Positions 1-9,592 are shown, counted from the stretch's first letter. The stretch is 64,000 bases of DNA from Ypsolopha sequella (GCA_934047225.1 OW203991.1:5208001-5272000), one strand, 5' to 3'. Notes: generated by a model not told the origin, from the sequence alone. Program-made: numbers and translations.

Positions 1-1860
1 ACTATATTACAAACAACACATTAGAAACAAAGCAGATACAATTTTATAACACAACAACAACAACAACAGGCAAAATCATTAATATTATACACAATCATAA
101 AAACAAATAACATGTAACGCTGTTCGTGTGAACTCACTCAGGGAACAGTGAAATATGTCAATATGGTCATGGATCCTATTAAGCAGCTCCAGCGCTCGTG
201 TCAGAGAAGCCTTCTGGTGGAGGTTGGTCTTACTGCGCCCTATCTTAAACAGTCGGCTCTGCCGCGCCCTCAGTGAGTCATTGGGCACCCGTAACTTACA
301 TTGCGCAAGCAAAACTAAGTTGAATTCTTTTCCACGCCATACCTTAAACAAGTATGACGCCAGAGCAAGTTCGCGCCTAACCTCTAGCTGATTATATCCC
401 ACCATACCCAAAACGAATAATGTGGGATACATCAACGGGTATTTAGGATATACGCCATAAAGTTTCATGTAGAGTAATCTCGTAAATTTGTTTTGTATTT
501 TCTCTAACATGAGAGCATACTTTACCTCATGAGGGGCCCAGACGACCGCATTACATTCCAGCTTGCTGCGAACTAAAGCATTGTACAAGACCTTAATAGC
601 TGTGATGCTAGTAAAGCTGTTACTCGTCCTGAGAACAAACCCCAACGTTTTGAATGCCTTCTTGCAAACATTTACAATGTGCTCACGAAATGTTACGTCT
701 GCTGACATCCGCACGCCCAAGTCGCGCACTGACGTCACACGCTCCATCGCGCTACCCTCCACCGAGTAATGGTGAATGCGGGGAGAGAGGCTACGGCTGA
801 ACGATATGACGTTGCACTTGGACACGTTAAAGTGGAGTTTGTTCTCATGACTCCATGCCACAACCCTATCTATATCACGTTGAAGCTGATTATGATCTTC
901 CTCGCACATAACTTTTGTATACAGCTTCAAGTCGTCCGCAAACAATAGACACTGAGCATGTTTGACTACTTTGGGCAGGTCGTTAATTAAGATAATAAAC
1001 TCGAGCGGCCCAAGATTGCTACCCTGACTGACTCCGGAGTATGTACAGTACGTTTCGGATGCACTGTTGCCACACTGAACATACTGTTTTCTGTCCCTCA
1101 TGTAACTGGCGAAAAATCTCAACGTCTTATGTGTGCAGCCTGCCCCAGCCAACTTCACGAGAAGCACGTCGTTGTCAACGGTATCAAAGGCCTTCCTGAA
1201 GTCAAAGTACGCAGCATCCACCTGTGTACCTTGGTCAACGTGGGGTACTATGTATGACATAAAGTTTAAAAGGTTACTAGTGGTGCTACGACCCGGTCTG
1301 AACCCATGCTGTGCATCAGACAAATGCGCTCTGATCTCCTTGTAGACAACGTTATACAGTGCTGACTCGAAGACTTTAGCATAGGTGCATGACACTGCCA
1401 CCGGCCTGTAATCACCTACATCTGACCCGCCCGCTCCCTTAGGAACAGGGATTACCCGAGATGTTTTCCATTTCTCCGGAAATGTCGAGCTCTCCAAGCA
1501 CAGGTTGTACACGTGCGTGAGTGGTCCGACTAACACCGTCCTACAATCACGCGCCAGGTATGGTGGGATCCCGTCCGGCCCCACGGAGCGCTTGGGCGGG
1601 AGGGCGGCGAGCGCACGGAGTACCTGGGCGGGCTCGAGCGCTGTGAGGTGCACGCGCGCCGCGCCCCCCACCTCGCCCTGGCCACCCGCGCGCGCCGCCG
1701 TCTCCGCGTCCAGTACGGGAGGCTGCGAGTTGTACACAGAGTGGAAGTACTTGGCAAATTCCTGGGCACATTCTTGCTCAACGAGAGTAGAACCATCTCT
1801 TAGGATTGTGTGCTTCTTCGTATTTTTCCGCTTGGCTTGTACAAAATTCCTTATACATAA
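1..1860 (-). mobile_element. 5'-truncated LINE (Jockey/CR1-like non-LTR retrotransposon)
   Basis: The block holds the reverse-transcriptase ORF and, at 1-84, its 3' untranslated region with a TTG-repeat tract at about 52-67; the true 3' end lies outside the window. The open frame is lost at 1861, where an AT-rich ATAATTATAAAC-type repeat begins. No endonuclease or gag ORF follows upstream, so the copy is 5'-truncated, the usual outcome of target-primed reverse transcription. Confidence 0.85.
85..1860 (-). CDS. LINE reverse transcriptase, N-terminally truncated
   Basis: This encodes the reverse transcriptase of a non-LTR retrotransposon, which copies element RNA into DNA at the nicked target. 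About 590 codons are open from just after a stop at 1861-1863; a GTG lies at 1737 but no convincing start exists, so the true N-terminus (endonuclease domain) is missing. Numbered from 1737, palm motifs are at 178-187 (FDFRKAFDTV, first aspartate), 234-244 (SGVSQGSNLGP) and 266-273 (FADDLKLY, catalytic DD). A thumb-like region with 'DLGVRMS' and 'LVRSKLECNAVVW' follows, as in Jockey/CR1-group enzymes. No frameshift or stop interrupts the frame, suggesting a fairly recent insertion. Base composition is more GC-rich than the flanks (1550-1720 especially). The clade is uncertain; the domain call is firm. Confidence 0.9.
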   Translation of the reverse strand, partial: LCIRNFVQAKRKNTKKHTILRDGSTLVEQECAQEFAKYFHSVYNSQPPVLDAETAARAGGQGEVGGAARVHLTALEPAQVLRALAALPPKRSVGPDGIPPYLARDCRTVLVGPLTHVYNLCLESSTFPEKWKTSRVIPVPKGAGGSDVGDYRPVAVSCTYAKVFESALYNVVYKEIRAHLSDAQHGFRPGRSTTSNLLNFMSYIVPHVDQGTQVDAAYFDFRKAFDTVDNDVLLVKLAGAGCTHKTLRFFASYMRDRKQYVQCGNSASETYCTYSGVSQGSNLGPLEFIILINDLPKVVKHAQCLLFADDLKLYTKVMCEEDHNQLQRDIDRVVAWSHENKLHFNVSKCNVISFSRSLSPRIHHYSVEGSAMERVTSVRDLGVRMSADVTFREHIVNVCKKAFKTLGFVLRTSNSFTSITAIKVLYNALVRSKLECNAVVWAPHEVKYALMLEKIQNKFTRLLYMKLYGVYPKYPLMYPTLFVLGMVGYNQLEVRRELALASYLFKVWRGKEFNLVLLAQCKLRVPNDSLRARQSRLFKIGRSKTNLHQKASLTRALELLNRIHDHIDIFHCSLSEFTRTALHVICFYDCV

Positions 1861-2145
1861 TTATAGACACATATTTATAAACATAATTATTATAACATAA
1901 TTATTAAACATATTTACAGACATAATTATAAACATAATTATAGACACGACATGAATCCACGAGGGGGTGTCAGAGGTGTTCTTGAATGTGAACTGTGAAA
2001 TGCGAGTCACCGTTAGGATTGCCAGATAGGAAAACCAAAATATCTTAGCAAAATTTCAAAAAGTCGGAATTTTGGGATTATAGTCGGGACAAATAAATAT
2101 TTTTAATAATTATTTTTTTTAATTAAAGTAATCACAACAATAGAA
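1861..2145. other. AT-rich non-coding stretch next to LINE break
   Basis: At 1855-1950 there is an imperfect array of 'cataattataaa' units. Around 2015-2090 and again at 3400-3470 runs containing 'GTCGGGAC' occur, suggesting ends of one degenerate insertion. No coding signal seen. Confidence 0.4.
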
Positions 2146-2526
2146 GTTTATGCTACAAGGGCGAAAAGAAATAAATTACTCGGTTATTTCCGAGTAATTT
2201 ATTGCTCTTACACCCGTGTATCATACTACGTTTTTCAATGCATAGTGTGAGGAAATAAAACAAATATAATCAAAGACAACAATTTAATTATTAAAGTTGA
2301 AAGTTACATTGTTACAATTTTGCAAGTTAATGATTGGCTCAAAAGGACTGTATCCAGAGCCGTTACACAGTGGAAAAAAAGTATAACATTTATGGTACAC
2401 AGGGAAGGTTGCGGGTTAGCCAACCTCTCGTAAATAAAAAAAAAAAAAATAAAGCCCTAGGGCAAAATAATCGACTTTCTGTTCGGTTTTGATGCATAAA
2501 AAGTGGGCCTTTACGAGCACTTGCAT
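2146..2526. repeat. Interspersed repeat family A, copy 1
   Basis: About 380 bp beginning 'AGTTTATGCTACAAGGGCG' and ending 'CGAGCACTTGCATTG'. Clear relatives lie at 21531-21918 and 53908-54276 in the same orientation. Shared landmarks are 'GTATCATACTACG', 'GATTGGCTCAAAAGGA' and 'AGCCCTAGGGCAAAATAATC'. No coding potential is convincing and no superfamily can be assigned. Confidence 0.75.
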
Positions 2527-3365
2527 TGAAATAGTATATTTCATTACGAGTGCGGAAAGCCTGTCATTGCAAAGAGTTCCGACAAATGTCTACCCGAGCC
2601 GAGGCGCAGCCGAAGGTGAGGGTTGACAGTCGGAACAAGTTGCAATGACGGTTCCGCACGTGTACTGAACAACTATTTTTAATACAGTTGCGAAAAAATG
2701 AAGCAATTTAATAAAATAACAAAAACACACTAAACTCAACTAACTAATACTCCACGCAATAAATTCGTCGTATGTAGATATGTAGCGACTTTTTGACTTC
2801 TCCGAAGCATTTTGTGCAATTATACTGAGTTCCGGTGGTGTCAATTCAAATAAAATATCGTCGAAATTACTCATTTTGTGCAACAAACAACTAAACCCGC
2901 AAAGAAAATTTTTGGAAAATGGCGCCAACCGTAAAAGAATATGAGCAGAGATTTTTTTTTTGTTTTCTTCACCCATTCTGGCTAGGCAAAGAGAACTATG
3001 CCCATACAGCCAAATCTTCAGTAGAATTTTTTTATTGATATGAAATGAAAATGAAATTTAATGAAATGAAATGAAATGAAACCTAACCTAACTCATTGAA
3101 TCAAATCATTAAATCTGATATTGAAACAAAATAGTAGCTTCTTTTTAGAAATATTTGCATGAATCATAAAAACTTCTTTGATTTTTTTTTGTAAAAACTT
3201 CGTGGTTGGTTTTTTTCTTTTTAATAGACAATATTTTGACAGTTGGGAAAGAGAATGCACGAGTTCGGAAAAGGTAAAGAAAAAGCTCGAGTATGTAATA
3301 GCCCACATCCCGAACGCTATACGTCCCTGCAATACGCCACTTTTTGAGCAACTGTATTAAAAAAT
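2527..3365 (-). mobile_element. Non-autonomous element carrying one recombinase-like exon, copy 1
   Basis: The same about 840-bp sequence recurs inverted at 55314-56166. The inner part (2671-3365) has inverted ends (AATACAGTTGC at 2680, GCAACTGTATT at 3349). The outer 2540-2665 is a separate imperfect hairpin whose arms contain GTCATTGCAA / TTGCAATGAC. It holds one short exon (next entry) and nothing else coding, so it looks like an internally deleted derivative of a larger element that kept its 5' exon. Confidence 0.65.
2740..2874 (-). CDS. Short exon, tyrosine-recombinase (Crypton-type) N-terminus-like
   Basis: An ATG at 2874 opens a short protein with an acidic/hydrophobic N-terminus (MSNFDDILFELTPPELS) and the string 'KSKSRYISTYDEFIAW', which resembles the SAM-like N-terminal region of Crypton-type tyrosine recombinases ('...KSxxxYxxxYxxFxxW...'). 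After the TGG codon a potential splice donor (A/GTATTAG) precedes the stop, so this is probably exon 1 with the catalytic exons lost. Compared with the copy at 55805 it has a 12-bp in-frame deletion (residues NILP missing) and one Tyr/Asp change, and the frame is kept. Function beyond family resemblance is inference. Confidence 0.45.
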   Translation of the reverse strand: MSNFDDILFELTPPELSIIAQNASEKSKSRYISTYDEFIAWSIS

Positions 3366-4049
3366 ACTTTTTTGCCCGCCGATCGTTGTTATTTGTTATT
3401 TGTCGGGACAATTTTTATTTTGTCGGGACTCTGGACATCATATAAAATGTCGGGACAATCCCGACGAATAAAAAAAGTTAACCAAAGATGAACGTTTAAA
3501 CTTTAAAGTAAATCAAAGAATAATGTTTAAACTTAAAAGTTAATACAAAATAAATTTTAAAATTAATCAAAGGTAAATATCGAGTACTTCCGCATGTGAC
3601 GCACGCGTGTGTTTATTTACACAATAGAACATAATGTTTACATGTTCATTCCCCATTTTATGGTAAAGCCAGTTCTGATGGGTTCGCCTGAATAAACATC
3701 TGTCTTGAAATATTATTGCAACAGACGGACGGAACCAAGTTCGCCGTTGTGTTATTGTTATTTTAGATGTTATTTGAATAAACAAACGTAACACATCTGA
3801 GGGTTTAGATCTGGAAGTTTGAGAATTAGTGTAATTTGATGTTAATTCATAACGCTTCGGTTGTAATGTGTTTTCTGTTTATGATTCCAAATGACGGCGT
3901 TGGCGTATACGGGATAATGCGACGCAGATGTGACTCTTTTTAACCTTTTTTTGTATGAAAGTATGTAATCATTTTTGATTAACCCTTTCGGAACTGCAAA
4001 AAAAGACAATAGATGATGGCCAAATGGTCCTAATCAGTCTCGTAGGGGT
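3366..4049. other. Unassigned AT-rich region
   Basis: It contains GTCGGGAC repeats at 3400-3470 and a more balanced segment at 3580-3800 with 'GAATAAACATCTG', which could be part of an LTR or retroelement tail. Neither can be confirmed. Short open frames here have no recognisable domains. Confidence 0.3.
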
Positions 4050-4203
4050 TAATCAATAGGTACATCATCTGTGAAAATTTCAACTGTCTAACTATCATGG
4101 TTCATGAGATACAGCCTGGTGACAGACGGACAGACAGACAGACCGACAGCGGGGTCTTAGTAATAGGGTCTCGTTGGTTACCCTTTCGGTACGAAACCCT
4201 AAA
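4050..4203 (+). repeat. Lepidopteran-type short repeat (CCAAGTGCGAGTCGG family), 3' fragment
   Basis: It carries the family's 3' half: 'TCATCTGTGAAAATTTCAAC', 'ACAGCCTGGTGACAGAC', the (GACA)-rich tract, then 'GGTTACCCTTT' and 'AAACCCTAAA'. The 5' head is missing. Confidence 0.75.
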
Positions 4204-4577
4204 TAACGTATGGCACGTCCAGCACAAGCGGAAAATTAGCGAAATTGTTTTTAAAAGGTTTTCGGTATTTAGTTGTAAAGTCTGTGGTTTAATTTTTAAA
4301 GATTACCTGTATATTTACGTCCGGTATAATATCCATTTGTTATACCATGTCACCTCGTTTATTAATATTGTTATCATTTCTGTAACTTACCAGTGCTTGT
4401 TTAATATTTCTATAGCCCTTTAACCCTTTGTCTTGTCAACATTGTTGAAATAACAAATTATTCACAAGTAACGGGTTTTCACGTAAACAAAACCATTGTC
4501 TGAAATCTGATACTGATTTATGTAAATCGATACGCTTTTATTCATTGTTAATATTAAAAGGTTGCACAAAATATTTT

Positions 4578-4806
4578 AAATGTTTCTGAAACTTCATTCT
4601 TTATAAAATACTAACAAATGATTCTTTTACTTCCATTAGGGAATTAAGGCGCTTCGATTACGGTAAAAAACATTAAGTAATTACATTTATTTTATTTTAT
4701 GTCAAATATTTCTGAAACTTCATTCTTTAATAAAATATTAACTAATTATACTCCCATTATGGAATTAAAGCGCTTAGATTACAGTAAAAACCATTAAGTA
4801 ATTAAG
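4578..4806. repeat. Diverged tandem duplication, about 125 bp unit
   Basis: Two units, 4578-4690 and about 4704-4806, share 'TTTCTGAAACTTCATTCTTT', 'GGAATTAA-GCGCTT' and 'CATTAAGTAATTA'. Non-coding. The flanking sequence 4204-4577 and 4807-4981 shows nothing recognisable. Confidence 0.7.
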
Positions 4807-4981
4807 TTTATTACAGTGACTGATGTTGACGTAAGTTACACTGTTTGGATTAATAACAAACTCGAAAGAAATAATTATACAGTCCAAAAAACAACTTTTA
4901 GCTAAGAATAGTGTTCACAAATAGTTCACTACATATTTCGGAAAACAACTCCTAAAGGGTCAATTCTTTTTAGATCTAGAC

Positions 4982-5436
4982 CAGGGGTTTCCAAACTTTT
5001 TTGTCTAAGGGCCACACTGATTCCTCCACTAAGTCCCGAGGGCCGAGACTATAATAGCTCATGATTCCAAAATACTCTAGTTTTGACGCGCAAATTATCG
5101 TATTGGGACTAGCCGGTCAGTTTACTCCTGTGTACTCCTCTCCGTTCGCAATTTCAGTTGGTACTTCGGGCAACATTAACCGTTGCGACGGAGTTAGCCG
5201 CAGAGCACACCTTGAAATAGGGTTGTAAATAACATTCTTATAATAACGCTACTTCTAGACTAATACGCATGATAACAGGTTGTGAATTTGGATACTATTA
5301 TAAATAGCTGCACGTTAATATTATACATTTGTGAATTTTAAATTAACTATAGCGCGGTCCCGCCAGCGACCGCGGGCCGGATAAGTGGTGCTCGCGGGCC
5401 GGTCTTGGCCCGCGGGCCGTAGTTTGGAAACCCCTG
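4982..5436. mobile_element. hAT-type MITE with perfect 8-bp target duplication
   Basis: The terminal inverted repeat is CAGGGGTTTCCAAACT at 4982, with its complement ending at 5436. The flanks are identical 8-mers ATCTAGAC (4974-4981 and 5437-5444), the target-duplication length of hAT transposases. The 455-bp body is non-coding; its right end is GC-rich (CGCGGGCCGG). The intact duplication suggests a comparatively young insertion. Confidence 0.92.
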
Positions 5437-5537
5437 ATCTAGACAAAACCACAAGAAATAATTACAATGCCCTAAAACCAACTCCTAACTAAATACAGAA
5501 AAAACGAGTCATCGCGAAAATCCCAAAATTTTTGCAA

Positions 5538-5713
5538 AGGTCCGGATAATTTTATTGTAATTTGGCTCCGCTTCGTCCGGCTTCCCAAATTTATTTACAT
5601 GTAAACCTCTCCGCTTCGCTTCGCTCGTCTCTGCGCCTAGTTTTGACTCTTTGTTGAAAAGCAACCAAATCATGGTAGATTTGGTACGAAGTTGTTTCCA
5701 ATTATCCAGACCT
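5538..5713. mobile_element. MITE, AGGTCCGGATAATT termini
   Basis: The ends AGGTCCGGATAATT (5538) and AATTATCCAGACCT (to 5713) are inverted repeats of each other. The interior carries GC-rich CTCCGCTTCGCTTCGCTCG. A diverged partial copy lies at 63592-63755. Non-autonomous; the superfamily is not clear. Confidence 0.7.
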
Positions 5714-5819
5714 CTGCAATCATCCCAAGCTTTTCGCTTTGATCTGTTTTTTTCTGATACAAATATTGTAAAAAATAATAAAAAAAACAAATTTCCATTT
5801 ATACATAATATATTATAGG

Positions 5820-5885
5820 CAATTATATGATAATAATTAAAAAAATATAAAGTTTATTATTTTTTTAATTATTATCATATAATTG
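5820..5885. repeat. Perfect 28-bp AT palindrome
   Basis: Arms 5820-5847 and 5858-5885 are exact reverse complements around a 10-bp spacer. Nothing else is recognisable from 5714 to 6163 apart from high AT content. Confidence 0.85.
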
Positions 5886-6178
5886 CTTAAAACTACAAAT
5901 AAAAAGCTAATATAGCTAAAATTATATTTATTCATATAATATATTATAGTAAATTTAACACAATTTGATTTGCTATATACCTAGTCGTAAACTTTAAATT
6001 CCTTAGGAATTCGCAGCCAGGTTTATTGTTATGGCAAATCCATTTGTTTTGATATTACAAAAACATGGCTTTGGTTATAGTACATTACTTCTATACAATA
6101 GTATATTGTTTTTATCTGAGCTGGTTGTTGGGCGGTCTATTTATTACAAATGTTAAACAATTGCCATTATTGTTTTTA

Positions 6179-6438
6179 CGAATCAATAATTAAATAAAAT
6201 ACTTTATAATTATAAAATTACACGGTTTAAGATATATTTCGGGTCCGACCTGGACCCGGCATCAGTTAGATAATATCGCTTGTGCGAGTAAAAATGGTAT
6301 AAAATATCGGGTCCAGGTTGGACCCGAAATATATCTTAAACCGTGTAATTTTATAATTATAAAGTATTTTATTTAATTATTGATTCGTGTAAATAAAAAT
6401 ATATATAAAAAGCTTTTCAAAAGTGAATATATTTTATA
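6179..6438. mobile_element. PLE-like foldback insertion with 15-bp target duplication
   Basis: Arms of about 85 bp (6179-6262 and 6306-6389) are inverted copies, each containing AAGATATATTTCGGGTCC or its complement. The insertion is flanked by direct repeats CCATTATTGTTTTTA at 6164-6178 and 6439-6453. Long, variable target duplications and inverted terminal segments fit Penelope-like elements rather than cut-and-paste transposons. There is no coding sequence; the element is effectively a pair of inverted terminal segments with a hammerhead-like motif in the left arm. Confidence 0.7.
6228..6268 (-). ncRNA. Hammerhead-like ribozyme motif (C9 variant)
   Basis: On the minus strand: UAA / CUGAUGC / C / GGGUCC-AGGUC-GGACCC / GAAAUAUAUC / UUA. 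Stem II has 6 perfect pairs and stem I has 3. The core A9 is replaced by C and there is one extra pyrimidine before stem II, so self-cleavage is uncertain. The right arm (6313-6345, plus strand) keeps stem II and GAAAUAUAUC but lacks the CUGAUG strand. Confidence 0.5.
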
Positions 6439-6603
6439 CCATTATTGTTTTTAAAACTTTCGTAGTTTCTAAAGCAAAAATTTTCATCAGTGTGCAAGAC
6501 AAAATCACCGGCTTTTTATAAAGTTGCTGTCGCGGTTTGCTTAGGGTTGCCAACTCTCGAAGGAACCAACTCGGGAGATTTGAACAAATCGGTGGTAGAC
6601 AAT

Positions 6604-6817
6604 GGGTGCCTCGTATAAGGGTCCATACTATACATTGAGTGATTTTTTTAGTTTTTAGATGAATAAGGGTCTATATCGCATTTGAAACCAATGTGGATTG
6701 GAAAATATAATTCTGCTGGCTTTGACATTTCACATTTGACATTTCACCTAAATAGAGCTAAAAGTTTGATTATCACCACAAAGATAATTTTCACATAGAC
6801 CTTTATACGAGGCACCC
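6604..6817. mobile_element. Nested 214-bp MITE, GGGTGCCTCGTATAAGG termini
   Basis: GGGTGCCTCGTATAAGGGTC at 6604 is mirrored by GACCTTTATACGAGGCACCC ending at 6817. It sits inside the hAT-like element at 6542-7431, so it inserted later. Non-coding. Confidence 0.8.
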
Positions 6818-6856
6818 GTTCTTGAATGAAAGTCAGTAATATTTGTCAATTTTTTG

Positions 6857-7140
6857 TGTACCGTAACCAAAGGGTAACCAACGGGACCCTATTACTAAGA
6901 CTCCGCTGTCCGTCTGTCCGTCTGTCACCAGGCTGTATCCTAAGAACCGTCATAGTTAGACAGTTGAAATTTTCACAGATGATGTATTTCTGTTGCCGCT
7001 ATAACAACAAATACTAAAAAACAGAATGAAATTAATATTTAAAGGGGCTCCCATACAACAAACGTAATTTTTTTGCTGTTTTTATAGATAATGGTACGGA
7101 ACCCTTCGTGCGCGAGTCCGACTCGCACTTGGCCGGTTTT
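6857..7140 (-). repeat. Lepidopteran-type short repeat, near full length
   Basis: Read on the minus strand it begins with the CCGGCCAAGTGCGAGTCGG head, passes GGTTCCGTACCAT, the GCCGCTATAACAACA block and the GACA-rich tract, and ends with GGTTACCCTTTGG. GGTTCCGTACC near the head and GGTACGGAACC at the tail of intact copies are mutually inverted. No tRNA-like head was seen, so 'SINE' is only a working label. Confidence 0.8.
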
Positions 7141-7791
7141 TTAATTTCCTTTATTTTGTAAAAGCATATAATATTTGTCGGTTTTTGACTTAGACTTTAG
7201 AGCATTTAATCAATACTCAAAGGGTTTCGAGCACATAATCGTAAAAGATTTACATGAAAAATCAAAATTGATTTAGTCATTAAATTATTTATTTTGCGCG
7301 ATTTATCTATTTCGTTAATAAAACTCATTTTATTTTAGAAAATTCGGAGAATTTATTGCATCCCAGGAGCTCGGGAGGTTGAAAAATATTCCCGGAGTCT
7401 CCCGGGCATTCCGGGAGGGTTGGGAACCCTAGTTTGCTCTTCAACACACGAACATATTATTGCGTTTAGTGTTAGAAAATAACGTTCTTATTCCTTTGTA
7501 ATAAAAGGCCAATCCGACTGCACACAACTTTGTCAGGTGTTCCGTGCAATGTTGTTTTTTCTTGATCTCTTATCAATCTTATCATGTTTTGTAATGTTTA
7601 CTCTATGTGTAACATTGCAAATACGAATTATTTGCCAGAAGGTTATGTCAATATGAATCATGTAACAATACAACCTTGGTAATATAACTTTTTGTTTTTT
7701 GTAGATGGTTTGGTTTTTACTGTATAAAAAGATTTTTTAATACTAGCCTTTTGGTTTACTGCGTCCGTGCCAACAAATATACTCTGTTCTC

Positions 7792-7979
7792 GAAAAAAAA
7801 AAAAAATTGATACTTGTCGTTGTTGGTTCTTGATGGAACATTTGAAACATCTTGTCAATAAAACACATTACTTGGTAACTGCTCCACTTTTATATTTACA
7901 TTACATTAGCGACCAATTTCGTTATACTAACATCGTCAGGCTATTGTATTAGGCGAAAATGTATGTGTTTTATTGACAA
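7792..7979 (-). mobile_element. Minimal PLE-derived insertion with 14-bp target duplication
   Basis: Direct repeats ATACTCTGTTCTCG at 7778-7791 and 7980-7993 flank 188 bp. The left end (oligo-A then TTGATACTTGTCGTTG, followed by CTTGATGGAACAT and CATCTTG) matches the left end of the large PLE at 49641. The right end TGTGTTTTATTGACAAG is an inverted copy starting at the same internal point, as in the large PLE. It carries a hammerhead motif and no coding sequence, so it is a non-autonomous derivative presumably mobilised by PLE protein. Confidence 0.65.
7907..7943 (-). ncRNA. Hammerhead ribozyme motif, canonical core residues
   Basis: Minus strand: UAGC / CUGACGA / U / GUUA-GUA-UAAC / GAAAUUGGUC / GCUA. 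Stem I has 4 pairs, stem II has 4 pairs, CUGANGA and GAAA are both intact, and UH precedes the predicted cleavage point. One extra U between A9 and stem II departs from the textbook core but is shared by every copy in this window. Confidence 0.62.
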
Positions 7980-7993
7980 GATACTCTGTTCTC

Positions 7994-8432
7994 GTTTGGC
8001 CAATTTATTACGACTTCTCATCTTTTATGGTATTAATCACAGAACTATTAATAAGTACTCACATCACCCCCCTCCCTCTTCTCATTTACACACCATTTCA
8101 TACACACGCATTCACACCCTCTCCCTCTCTTACATACTACACACGAACATCCTCCCGTTATGTATTTCGTTTGTTTGTGTAAGCGCGCAACAATTTTTTA
8201 TAAATATTACTAATTGTTTTGGTTTAGATCCTCTATTTAAAATTTTTGCTTGTACCATGTAATTTAGCTTGTAATTTAACAACTTTGTAATTTGTGGCTC
8301 GTTAGAAATATACTGTTATATGTTATAGTGAAAATCACATTTGGCTGTATTGTTACAATTTGTGTAATTTATGTTTAAACTTATATATACTGCTGTAGAT
8401 TTTCCTTAATAAAGAATAAATAAATAAATATT
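7994..8432 (+). repeat. Probable retroelement 3' tail with (AAAT)n end
   Basis: AT-rich sequence leads to 'CCTTAATAAAGAATAAATAA', i.e. an AATAAA signal followed by an AAAT microsatellite at 8408-8432, the usual look of a LINE/SINE 3' end. C-rich tract at 8067-8120. No coding fragment can be identified. 7439-7777 likewise shows nothing recognisable. Confidence 0.4.
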
Positions 8433-8803
8433 AACGCTATAATAATTAATAACCCAAGACTTTCTTTAGTATAACAAGTGAAAATAGAGATAACTGCATC
8501 AAAATCCGTCCAGTAGTTCTCACCAAGATATTTAAAAGAAAATTGGAAATCATATGCCAATAAATACCTATAGTGTACAACTGTTCAACATACTCATACT
8601 TTCCCAGATCGAAATACAGACATCGCCAGGTCGGATTTAAGGGATTTGTGTGCCCAGCGGCTTAAGTTCAACGGGTAACGGTGATACCAATTCGGTAACG
8701 GTAATGACTAGGTCGGTAACGCAGGGGTCCTAGGGTTTCCGGTGTAATTTAACTTTTGCTCGTAATTTCATATTTACTCTGACGTTTTTGGGCTGGCATT
8801 ATT
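8433..8803. other. Unassigned region with Helitron-like and GGTAACGG motifs
   Basis: 8495-8520 reads 'CATCAAAATCCGTCCAGTAG', a string common in lepidopteran Helitron-like repeats. At 8672-8722 GGTAACG occurs three times at about 24-bp spacing. No gene seen. Confidence 0.35.
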
Positions 8804-8945
8804 TTGTTCACGAAAATACATACACGCCTGTCTTCTAAAGGGGTAGGCAGAGACTACAGATTTCCATCTGTTACGATCGGGACACACCTCTTTCGCTTCT
8901 TTCACATCCAGCGATCTGTTCATGGGAGGTCTCCTGCTCTTCTAT
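8804..8945 (+). repeat. 'GGGGTAGGCAGAG' short interspersed repeat, copy 1
   Basis: Contains CGCCTGTCTTCTAAAGG, GGGGTAGGCAGAGACTACAG and TTTCCATCTGTTACGATC. Relatives: 10275-10440 (plus, diverged) and 43465-43530 (minus). This repeat type is common in moth genomes from memory. An adjoining 8985-9035 block resembles the 'GGCCATTACCG / GATGTGACCTAGGAT' repeat at 27250 and 31257. Confidence 0.6.
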
Positions 8946-9556
8946 TTCGGATGCTTTTGACATTTGAAGAAATATATATATTTTTTATTCACACTTGGCC
9001 GCTATCGCGCCTGTTGGTAGTGTCAATGTGATCTAGGATGCAGCGCCCTCGCCTAGAAGGTAGAGGAAAGTAACCAAATATGGAATACTGTTTGGATTTT
9101 TTGTTTTAAAAAAATTAAAAAACCAATATTAAAGACGTTTATTCGTAATTATATGCAGTCATACATTTTTTCTTGACCTAGTATTCGTTTTTTGTTCCTA
9201 GGTGGCGCGCCCCCCACTTTGAAAACCCCTGGTCTAGAGGTACATAAAGTGGGTAGGATATACATAAGAACCATGGCGAAACTAATAAGGCTAGTTTAAA
9301 CATTTTGTTACGGAACCATAAGTAGGTTAGAAAATGAGCCCATTCAAATGCAGTTTCAAAGTTTCCTCGTTAAAACTCAGTTAGGTATTCGCGGATGTGT
9401 TGTTTTGTTGTTGTTACAATGTAAACATGACTTGTTGGTATTACACAAACTTTAAATTAGAAATTTAAAATTAGACACCAACATTGAAAACCGAATAACA
9501 AAGGGTACGAAACCCTTAAAACATGGTAAATAATTCCATTTTCAATTATGAGTCGA
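8946..9556. other. Mixed repeat fragments, no gene
   Basis: At 9195-9230 GC-rich sequence ending 'GAAAACCCCTGGTCTAGAG' matches a right hAT-MITE end, with no left partner found. The rest is AT-rich with no coding signal. Confidence 0.4.
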
Positions 9557-9592
9557 TTGATGACGGCCCCATACCGAGGGTTGAAATATATC
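9557..9592 (+). ncRNA. Degenerate hammerhead-like motif
   Basis: UUGAUGA / C / GGCCCC...GAGGGUU / GAAAUAUAUC. The first core base is changed and stem II pairs only weakly. Recognised mainly because the downstream GAAAUAUAUC and the spacing match the better copies. Confidence 0.3.

Larger units (their letters stand above)
6542..7431. mobile_element. hAT-like element interrupted by two nested insertions
   Basis: The termini TAGGGTTGCCAACTCTC (6542) and GGGAGGGTTGGGAACCCTA (to 7431) are inverted, flanked by GTTTGCT on both sides (6535-6541, 7432-7438). The body holds a separate MITE (6604-6817) and a short repeat (6857-7140). What remains of the original element is non-coding. Confidence 0.75.

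Noticed and set aside
3080..3092. CCTAACCTAAC resembling insect telomere repeat (TTAGG)n
   Set aside because: Only about two units, present in both copies of one TE, so part of that element rather than telomeric sequence.
3567..3830. Possible solo LTR
   Set aside because: A polyadenylation-like AATAAA is present but no TG...CA ends with a flanking duplication could be found.
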